Below, one piece after another: positions 1 to 5,398 of a DNA stretch of 6,670 nucleotides (the stretch's first letter is position 1; each line of letters begins with the position of its first letter). Source of the DNA: Lachnospiraceae bacterium (GTDB lineage: Bacteria > Bacillota_A > Clostridia > Lachnospirales > Lachnospiraceae); contig JAFZKM010000253.1 of the NCBI GenBank assembly GCA_017553665.1, positions 1-6,670 of the forward strand, written 5' to 3'. The notes below the pieces were generated by a model. It was not told where the DNA came from, made no database searches, and worked only from the letters and a program-made list of their open reading frames with translations. Both the position numbers and the translations under genes were made by a program.

Positions 1-1706
1 ATATTTCCGTGCTCCACGTGGCCGTAAAGCGCAGCGTGGTGCAGGAGCACAATATCACATTTCCCGAGGACATCAGGTACTACGCGGACAGCAGGTTTGT
101 CTGCGAGGCTCTGCATTACGCGAAGACCTTCCGCAAGTGCTACCGCTCGCGCTATGTGAAGCGCCGCCATAACGATCCGATCAATTTCCCTTCGATCGCG
201 CAGGAGAGTTCCGAGAACAGGTTTGACGAGCTCGTGAAGGCGTATGAGGAGACGATGGACCGCCTGCCCGAGACTTCCACCGTGCGCTTCATGTTCGACC
301 TGAAGTTCATCTTTTACTATACGGGCTTCTATGTGAAGCAGATCCGCCGCAGCGGTTCCGACGCATGGAGGACGGACCGTTTCGAGACCATGAGGCGCAT
401 CATGGCAAAGATCCCGGTATCGACGCGCAAACAGGTCGGCATTTACAAGCGCCGCCATATCAAGGCGCTGCTCGCGGGTGACGTGGATAAGGCATATAAG
501 CTCGTAACGCGCCGTCTTGCCGTTCAGAAGGCCTGGAAGTGCGTTATTTCGCAGCCTACGAGGCGCAAGGCCATATATGAGCACATTTTCCTTAAAAAGC
601 CCGTAGAGGCCAAATGGATACTGTTTGAGTGCTTCTTCGGCAAGAGCTACGGCGACAATCCGAAGGGCATTTACGAGTATGTCGCGAAGAATCTCGGACC
701 CGAATACAGGCTGATCTGGAGCATGGAGAAGCCCGGAAAGAGCATCATCCCCTTCGAGCATAAGACCGTCCGCAGGGGCAGTCTGCGCTACGCCTACTAT
801 GTGGCCCGCTGCAAGTTCTTTGTGTTCAATACAAAGCAGCCCGGCTGGATGAAGAAGCGCGATGAGCAGGTATTCCTGGAGACCTGGCACGGCACTCCCT
901 TAAAGCGCCTTGCTTTTGATATGGAGGACAATTTCTCCGCGGCGCCCGGCTATAAGAAGCAGATCTACGGACTTACGCGCAAATGGGACTATCTGGTTTC
1001 GGCGAACGCGTTCTCGACCGAGCGTTTCAGAAGCTGCTTCATGTACAATGGCAAGATGCTCGAGTACGGCTACCCGCGCAATGATATCCTTCACAGGCCC
1101 GACCGCGAGGAACTCGCGGCTTCGATCCGAAAGAAGCTTAACATCCCGGCCGACAAGAAGACCATCCTATATGCCCCTACGTGGCGCGACGATGAGTTCT
1201 ACGAGGCCGGCCAGTATAAATTCACGCTGAAGCTCGATCTGCCCAAAATGAAGGCCGCGCTGGGCGATGAATACGTGATCCTACTCCGTACGCATTACTA
1301 CATTGCCGACAGGCTCGATGTGACCGGCATGGAGGGCTTCGCGTACAACCTCAGCAAATACGACGATATCGCGGATATCTACCTGATCTCGGACATCTGC
1401 GTCACGGACTATTCGTCGGTATTCTTCGACTACGCGAACCTTAAGCGCCCGATGCTGTTCTACACCTACGACATAGACAAATACCGCGATATGCTGCGCG
1501 GCTTCTATTTCGATATGGAGTCGACTGTGCCCGGCCCGCTTCTCTATACGACCGAGGAGGTCATCGCCGCGATAAAGGATATCAACGCAGTATCCGCCCG
1601 CTTCGCGCAGCGCTATGACGAGTTCTACGAGCGCTTCTGCGGCTGGGAGGACGGCCATGCTTCCGAGAATATCGTGAAAGAGGTAATTCTGGGAACTAAG
1701 AATTGA
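1..1706 (+). CDS. CDP-glycerol glycerophosphotransferase family protein with N-terminal GT2-like remnant (5' partial)
   Basis: Probably a cytoplasmic, membrane-associated enzyme that transfers glycerol-phosphate (or a related polyol-phosphate) units from a CDP-activated donor onto a wall teichoic acid-like polymer. The frame is open to the left edge, and residues before the GTG at 9 (Ile-Ser) fit a continuing protein, so the real start lies upstream. Residues about 1-130 (counted from the codon at 9) resemble the tail of a family 2 glycosyltransferase. The Glyphos_transf domain spans about 185-560. It shows WHGTPLKRL with His294, YAPTWRDDEF, RTHYY with His429, and DYSSVFFDYA from 467; the HGTP and RTH histidines are the conserved catalytic-type residues of the TagF/TagB family. 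The gene ends in TGA at 1704-1706 with no terminator visible before the tRNA. The polymer and donor sugar cannot be told from sequence. Confidence is high for the family, moderate for the fusion. Confidence 0.9.
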   Translation, partial: ISVLHVAVKRSVVQEHNITFPEDIRYYADSRFVCEALHYAKTFRKCYRSRYVKRRHNDPINFPSIAQESSENRFDELVKAYEETMDRLPETSTVRFMFDLKFIFYYTGFYVKQIRRSGSDAWRTDRFETMRRIMAKIPVSTRKQVGIYKRRHIKALLAGDVDKAYKLVTRRLAVQKAWKCVISQPTRRKAIYEHIFLKKPVEAKWILFECFFGKSYGDNPKGIYEYVAKNLGPEYRLIWSMEKPGKSIIPFEHKTVRRGSLRYAYYVARCKFFVFNTKQPGWMKKRDEQVFLETWHGTPLKRLAFDMEDNFSAAPGYKKQIYGLTRKWDYLVSANAFSTERFRSCFMYNGKMLEYGYPRNDILHRPDREELAASIRKKLNIPADKKTILYAPTWRDDEFYEAGQYKFTLKLDLPKMKAALGDEYVILLRTHYYIADRLDVTGMEGFAYNLSKYDDIADIYLISDICVTDYSSVFFDYANLKRPMLFYTYDIDKYRDMLRGFYFDMESTVPGPLLYTTEEVIAAIKDINAVSARFAQRYDEFYERFCGWEDGHASENIVKEVILGTKN

Positions 1707-1731
1707 CACGGGCAGACAAAGTTATTAAGAT
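1703..1731 (+). promoter_or_regulatory. SigA-type promoter for tRNA-Leu (and probably the AEC gene)
   Basis: A perfect -35 box TTGACA (1703-1708) is followed after 17 nt by TAAGAT (1726-1731), which matches 4 of 6 positions of the -10 consensus. The expected start is near 1738, a few bases before the mature tRNA 5' end at 1745. The -35 box contains the TGA stop codon of the upstream wall-polymer gene. A second weaker -10-like TGATAT lies at 1731-1736. Confidence 0.7.
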
Positions 1732-1744
1732 GATATGCGGTCAT

Positions 1745-1824
<80 letters not shown>

Positions 1825-1841
1825 GTTCTAAGAGAACGAGG
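1825..1841 (+). promoter_or_regulatory. Mini-hairpin plus Shine-Dalgarno between tRNA-Leu and the AEC gene
   Basis: GTTCT (1825-1829), loop AAG, AGAAC (1833-1837) form a perfect 5-bp hairpin that starts at the first base after the tRNA discriminator. GAGG (1838-1841) directly follows as the ribosome binding site, 5 nt before the ATG at 1847. If the tRNA is cut out of a joint transcript, this hairpin would be the very 5' end of the transporter mRNA. Confidence 0.55.
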
Positions 1842-1846
1842 TTTAT

Positions 1847-2770
1847 ATGTTAGAAAATGTCTTTAGCGTTGCCGTTCAAGTTTTGATCTTATTCATTTTG
1901 ATAGCGGTCGGGTTCGTCTGCAGGAAGGTGAAGATCCTCGACGACCGCTCCGTTTCCGGGATGGCGAGCCTCGTGCTTTACGTCGTGACGCCGGCCAATA
2001 TCATAAATGCGTTTCACCGCGAGTTCCGGGCGGACCTCCTTCGGGGGCTTCTGCTCAGTTTTCTTGCGGCTTTTTTGACTTTCGGGGTGGCCTGCATCAT
2101 CGCGAAGTTCGTGATCCGCGAGAAAGACGAGGACAAACGCTCGGTACTGCGCTTCGCGGCGTCGCTGCCGAACGCGGGCTACATGGGTATTCCGCTCCAG
2201 ACCGCGATCCTCGGCGATATCGGCGTGTTTTACTGCGCGGCCTACATCGGCATGTTCCACATGTACACCTGGAGCTACGGCGTATCACTGCTCGATAGGG
2301 AAAAAGGCGGCGTGCAGCTGAAAAAGATACTTCTGAGCCCCTGCATCATCGCGATCTTCATCGGACTCGTGCTGTTCTTTCTGCCTGTGAGCCTTCCGAC
2401 CATCATTCTTTCCCCTATCAGATCGCTCGCGTCGCTCGCGACTCCCGTCCCGATGATCATCATCGGCTATTATCTCGCGGGAAGCACCTTCAAGGGCATT
2501 TTCGGCAGCGCGAACACTTATATCGCGGCCTTTGTGAAAATGATCTGCTCGCCGATCGTGGCGCTCGTTATCTGCAAGCTGCTCGGCTTTGACCGCGAGA
2601 TGCTTGTTTCCTGCATTATCGCGACTTCCGCGTCGAGCGCGGCCATGACCACGATGCTCGCGATGAAATTTGACCGTGACGCGTATGTCGCCGCGGGAAT
2701 GGTGTCATTTACGACGATCGCGGCCATTGTCACGATGCCGATATTCATTGCGATCGCTCAGGTCATCTGA
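1847..2770 (+). CDS. AEC (auxin efflux carrier) family transporter
   Basis: An integral inner-membrane secondary transporter of the AEC family, which in bacteria includes efflux or uptake carriers for malate, malonate and other small organic acids; the substrate here is unknown. The 307-residue length is normal for the family. Hydrophobic segments lie at about 5-25, 38-56, 66-88, 108-150, 162-185, 190-212, 222-246, 250-272 and 280-306. The family motif PNAGYMGIPL is at 108-117, the second-half motif ATPVPMIIIGYYLA is at 198-211, and the typical C-terminal SASSAAMTTMLA is at 261-272. The ATG at 1847 has GAGG at 1838-1841. It begins 22 nt after tRNA-Leu with no promoter or terminator between, so it is probably read from the tRNA promoter. 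No terminator is seen after it before the promoter at 2793. Confidence 0.93.
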   Translation: MLENVFSVAVQVLILFILIAVGFVCRKVKILDDRSVSGMASLVLYVVTPANIINAFHREFRADLLRGLLLSFLAAFLTFGVACIIAKFVIREKDEDKRSVLRFAASLPNAGYMGIPLQTAILGDIGVFYCAAYIGMFHMYTWSYGVSLLDREKGGVQLKKILLSPCIIAIFIGLVLFFLPVSLPTIILSPIRSLASLATPVPMIIIGYYLAGSTFKGIFGSANTYIAAFVKMICSPIVALVICKLLGFDREMLVSCIIATSASSAAMTTMLAMKFDRDAYVAAGMVSFTTIAAIVTMPIFIAIAQVI

Positions 2771-2792
2771 GCTCCGCGAAGGCCCGCAAACA

Positions 2793-2822
2793 TTGACTTT
2801 AGAGCTCACATGGAGCTATAAT
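2793..2822 (+). promoter_or_regulatory. SigA promoter of the diguanylate cyclase gene, with dyad between the boxes
   Basis: TTGACT (2793-2798) is followed after 18 nt by a perfect TATAAT (2817-2822), giving a start near 2829. The spacer and first -10 base hold the inverted repeat AGCTC (2803-2807), ACATG, GAGCT (2813-2817), placed where a small repressor or activator could bind. No other promoter is needed for the downstream gene. Confidence 0.8.
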
Positions 2823-2828
2823 AAACAT

Positions 2829-3051
2829 ATATACACTTTGTGCGATAAGCGAGAGCCATCAGCCGCTGAAAGCGTGCCAAGTGTTAAACGCCATGTGCAA
2901 GCTTGCTTGCAGCAGGGCGTGTACACTGGGCAGGAGCGCGAAGCGCGGGATGATGGCCGAGCGAACGGTCATCGAGTGAGCTATGCTCACGAGATGTCCG
3001 ACAGCATCGAGAGGGGCGATTTATCCCCTGCTCGATGAGAAGGGGTGTAAT
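2829..3051 (+). promoter_or_regulatory. Long structured 5' leader of the diguanylate cyclase gene; candidate riboswitch or other cis-regulatory RNA
   Basis: The gene-free stretch holds a chain of helices. P1: GAT 2844-2846 with ATC 2858-2860, and an inner GC pair closed by a GAGA tetraloop. P2: CGCT 2864-2867 with AGCG 2871-2874 and a GAA loop. P3 is a long arm: 2875-2884 with 2923-2932 (one A-G mismatch), ACGCC 2888-2892 with GGCGT 2916-2920, and TGCAAG 2896-2901 with CTTGCA 2906-2911 closed by CUUG. P4: GCGC 2936-2939 with 2943-2946, GAA loop. P5: 2966-2981 with 2985-3000, carrying tandem G-A and one U-U mismatch; 2952-2959 can instead pair with 2966-2973. P6: CATCGAG-AGGGG 3005-3016 with CCCCT-G-CTCGATG 3025-3037. 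The SD AGGGG (3041-3045) follows, 6 nt before ATG 3052. No U-tract follows P6, so translational control is more likely than termination. I do not recognise a known class. Confidence 0.6.
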
Positions 3052-5049
3052 ATGTCCGATATCTTATACGCACTGATCGCCATCATCTGCGCGATCATGC
3101 TCGAAATTCTGCTGAACAGAACATTGAGACTCCGCAGCGAGGACAATTCCGACAAGGCGTTCATCGCCCTGCTCGTGGTTGCGTTCGCTTTCTGTATTGT
3201 CGACGCCTTCTGGGGCCTGTGCGATTCGCGCACGCTGAGACTCGCGGACGGCCTTTTCTCGGTACTTACATTTCTGATCTATTTCCTGGGAGCGGCTGTG
3301 GCCTTTTGCTGGGTCATGTATGTCGAGATCTATCTGGGAGGAAAGCTTGTGATCCCGGCCGTGTTCGGAAGCGTGCTGGTGGTCGCGAATCTGATCCTGC
3401 TCATCGTTAATTTCTTCACCGCGTCGGTTTATTCGATAAAGGACGGCCTGTACGAGCCCGGACCCTTAAGGACCGCGGCGATGGTCATGTGGATGGTGAT
3501 GTACGCATACTCGGCAGTCCGGATGATCATCAAGTTCGTGGGACTCAAAGGCGATTACGGCAGGAAGAGGTGCCTCGCGCTTGCGTCGTGTTCGGTCATC
3601 CCCGTCATTCTGATCGTTTTCAAGATAATATATCCGCTCGCGCCTTTCGTGGCTATCGGAGTCATGATGATGGCCGTCATCATTTTCATTTTCAATATAA
3701 GCAGTGAGTACGAGCATCTGATCACGCTCGAGAACAGGCTCACAAAGATCGCGTCGCGAAGGAACCGCGAGACGGTTACCGCGATCGCGCGCCTGTTTAA
3801 GCTGATGACCGTTATAGACCTGAAGCTGGACCGCAGCAGGTCGCTTAAGGATCCCGCGGCCAGAGGCGGTGACCTGATGGCCGAAGGCGGAGATAAGGCA
3901 TCGGATTATCTGGCTGATTTTGTCACGAACAATGTCACCAGGGACGATATCCAGTTCATGCAGGAGTTTACGGATCTTGAGACGCTCCCGTCCAGACTTT
4001 CGGGCAAAGAGACGATCTCGCGTGAATATAAGGACCGCAGCGGAGTCTGGTGCAGAGCCTACTTCATCATGATCAACGAGGACGAGAAGCATAATCCCGA
4101 TGAGGTCATCTTCGCGGTCGAGAAGGTCGATGACGAGAAGCTCGAGGAGCTCGAGCACAGTAAGAGCGTCGAGGGCGAGAACGCGATCTATCACGAGATG
4201 CTGCTCGCGCAGAGCGACGGTATGCTCGTTACCGACATGGATGACAATATCATGCTGATGAACGACGCGGCAGGCAGGATGTTCGGCGTTCCCGATCCGA
4301 GGAATACGAAGATCTCTGTCGACGAGCTGATCGCGAGATGCGAGGCGGACGACAAGGAAAAGCTGCTTGATATGCTGATCGCGCTGAAGGCTATCGGCGG
4401 AAGGCGCTCCTACGAATTCGCGATAAAGCATGAGGATTCGGTCATTTCGGTAATGGCGACGACTTACGTTACCGAGCTTAAAGAGAGCAATATGACCGTG
4501 GTCATTACCTCGCTTACCGATATTTCCGCGAAGAAGTCGCTTGAGAAGGCGCTGACGGCGATGTCCGAGACCGACGCGCTGACCGGCATCAGCAACCGCG
4601 GCGGCGGAGAAGCGAAGATCATGAAGCTGCTCGAGGAGGGCACACCCGGCATGTTCGCTCTGATGGACGTAGATAAGTTCAAGAGCGTCAACGATACCTT
4701 CGGCCACGGCGTCGGAGATAAGGTCCTGATAGAGGTAGCGGGATGCCTTGTAAGGTCGTTCCGTGACGCCGATATCGTCATGAGACTCGGCGGCGACGAG
4801 TTCGCGGTATACGCGACCGGCATGACAAAGCCCGAGGCGGCTAACGCGTGCCTGAACCGCTTATACAGCGAGGTTGACAAGATCGACGTTGAGGAGATGC
4901 GCGGTACCGGACACAAGGTTTCGATCAGTCTGGGCGCAGTATTCTGCACGAAGCATCAGGTTCAGTCCTTTGACGAGCTCTACCAGCAGGCCGACGCTGT
5001 CATGTATGTTTCGAAGCGCGGCGGCGGAAATCATTTCCAGATCGCATAA
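3052..5049 (+). CDS. Membrane-bound diguanylate cyclase, 7TM-PAS-PAS-GGDEF
   Basis: Predicted to make cyclic di-GMP from two GTP at the inner face of the membrane. The protein has 665 residues. Six to seven membrane segments lie at about 3-21, 36-56, 66-95, 98-122, 141-162, 177-195 and 197-216. A short charged linker follows, then a PAS-like fold at about 245-365 (SREYKDRSGVWCRAYFI from 323, a form common in Lachnospiraceae cyclases), a second PAS at about 385-495 (VTDMDDNIMLMNDAAGRMFG from 393), and GGDEF at about 503-665. The catalytic set looks intact: D508-ALTG, metal-site DVD 539-541, N547, and GGDEF at 580-584. The RxxD inhibitory site (R571, D574) is present in standard spacing, so product inhibition is expected. 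I chose ATG 3052 because AGGGG lies 6 nt upstream; the in-frame ATG at 2983 falls in an RNA hairpin loop and has no SD. The sensed ligand is unknown. Confidence 0.95.
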   Translation: MSDILYALIAIICAIMLEILLNRTLRLRSEDNSDKAFIALLVVAFAFCIVDAFWGLCDSRTLRLADGLFSVLTFLIYFLGAAVAFCWVMYVEIYLGGKLVIPAVFGSVLVVANLILLIVNFFTASVYSIKDGLYEPGPLRTAAMVMWMVMYAYSAVRMIIKFVGLKGDYGRKRCLALASCSVIPVILIVFKIIYPLAPFVAIGVMMMAVIIFIFNISSEYEHLITLENRLTKIASRRNRETVTAIARLFKLMTVIDLKLDRSRSLKDPAARGGDLMAEGGDKASDYLADFVTNNVTRDDIQFMQEFTDLETLPSRLSGKETISREYKDRSGVWCRAYFIMINEDEKHNPDEVIFAVEKVDDEKLEELEHSKSVEGENAIYHEMLLAQSDGMLVTDMDDNIMLMNDAAGRMFGVPDPRNTKISVDELIARCEADDKEKLLDMLIALKAIGGRRSYEFAIKHEDSVISVMATTYVTELKESNMTVVITSLTDISAKKSLEKALTAMSETDALTGISNRGGGEAKIMKLLEEGTPGMFALMDVDKFKSVNDTFGHGVGDKVLIEVAGCLVRSFRDADIVMRLGGDEFAVYATGMTKPEAANACLNRLYSEVDKIDVEEMRGTGHKVSISLGAVFCTKHQVQSFDELYQQADAVMYVSKRGGGNHFQIA

Positions 5050-5053
5050 TGCC

Positions 5054-5082
5054 TTGACTTTTGGGCGGATTTGTATTATTAT
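5054..5082 (+). promoter_or_regulatory. SigA promoter of ileS
   Basis: TTGACT (5054-5059), 17 nt, then TATTAT (5077-5082, 5 of 6 match) gives a start near 5089. The -35 box begins only 5 nt after the cyclase stop codon, and no terminator hairpin separates the two genes, so some readthrough from the cyclase gene into the T-box region is possible. An overlapping TATTAT at 5074-5079 would give an unfavourable 14-nt spacer. Confidence 0.75.
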
Positions 5083-5318
5083 TTCGTATCAAATGAATTA
5101 TAGTTTTTGAAAATGGTGTTGAAGGAGACAGTACTCTGCGCCGATGTCTCACAGTGAGTCCGCGACAGTGAGAAGCGGATACCGGTAAGTGCAGACGAAT
5201 ATCCCTCCGGAGCCGCATGGCAGAAGCACACGCCCATACGTGCCAGTAAGTCATGACGTATTCCCTGCGTTAAGGGGAGTGGTATGAACCCGTATCTTTT
5301 ACGATCACGGGGAGTACT

Positions 5319-5364
5319 TTCAATGAGGTGGTATAAAATGCATGAGCCCGCATTCCTTATTGGA
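5319..5364 (+). promoter_or_regulatory. T-box antiterminator
   Basis: Helix A1 pairs TTCAATGAGG (5319-5328) with CCTTATTGGA (5355-5364), including two G-U pairs. Helix A2 pairs AATGC (5337-5341) with GCATT (5350-5354). Between them is a 5'-side bulge beginning TGGT (5329-5332), which would pair with the ACCA 3' end of uncharged tRNA-Ile. The bulge reads UGGUAUAA rather than the usual UGGNACC. The 3' half overlaps the terminator stem, so the two folds exclude each other. Confidence 0.75.
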
Positions 5365-5374
5365 GTGCGGGCTT
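5344..5374 (+). terminator. T-box terminator hairpin, poor U-tract
   Basis: AGCCCGCATTCC (5345-5356) pairs with GGAGTGCGGGCT (5362-5373) over 12 bp with one G-U, loop TTATT, plus a possible G5344-T5374 pair. It sits just upstream of the ileS SD, as expected for T-box attenuation. The tail reads TTCAGTCATTAT, so a run of U residues is missing and termination may be weak or factor-aided. Confidence 0.7.
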
Positions 5375-5398
5375 CAGTCATTATAGGAGGAACTGATC

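Larger units (their letters stand above)
5121..5374 (+). promoter_or_regulatory. T-box leader, tRNA-Ile specific (specifier AUC)
   Basis: A T-box riboswitch binds uncharged tRNA-Ile and then lets ileS be expressed. Stem I base: GGAG 5124-5127 with CTCC 5205-5208, and CTGC 5136-5139 with GCAG 5191-5194. The enclosed internal loop has the usual AGTA on the 5' side (5130-5133) and GAA on the 3' side (5197-5199); one base later comes ATC (5201-5203), an isoleucine codon in the specifier position. A distal stem is GTCCGC 5158-5163 with GCGGAT 5175-5180. A second loop-E-like pair (AGAAG near 5222, AGTAA near 5236) suggests Stem II. Stem III is CCCGT-ATC 5289-5296 with GAT-C-ACGGG 5303-5311. Antiterminator and terminator follow. 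The specifier, the downstream ileS and the UGGU bulge agree with each other. Confidence 0.9.

Noticed and set aside
2670..3038. 122-codon + strand frame across the end of the AEC gene and the leader
   Set aside because: It is out of frame with the AEC gene, crosses the promoter and leader, and encodes an Arg/Ser-rich low-complexity product with no homology I recognise.
3005..3040. P6 hairpin as an intrinsic terminator
   Set aside because: The stem is strong, but it is followed by GAGAAGGGGTG with no U residues in a row; it sits next to the SD instead.
2983..3051. N-terminal extension of the cyclase from ATG 2983
   Set aside because: That ATG lies in the loop of the P5 hairpin and has no SD, while ATG 3052 has AGGGG at a good distance and starts the first membrane segment directly.
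2829..3051. c-di-GMP-I or c-di-GMP-II riboswitch
   Set aside because: Expected because the gene makes c-di-GMP, but I cannot find the conserved core sequences of either class or their tetraloop-receptor layout.
3466..4707. 413-codon open frame on the minus strand across the cyclase gene
   Set aside because: It is a mirror of a GC-rich coding strand; the translation is rich in His, Arg and Asp with no recognisable domain, and the + frame has a complete PAS-GGDEF protein.
5201..5203. UAU (5200-5202, Tyr) as the specifier codon
   Set aside because: In known leaders such as B. subtilis glyQS one base separates GAA from the specifier; applying this gives AUC, which agrees with the downstream ileS.
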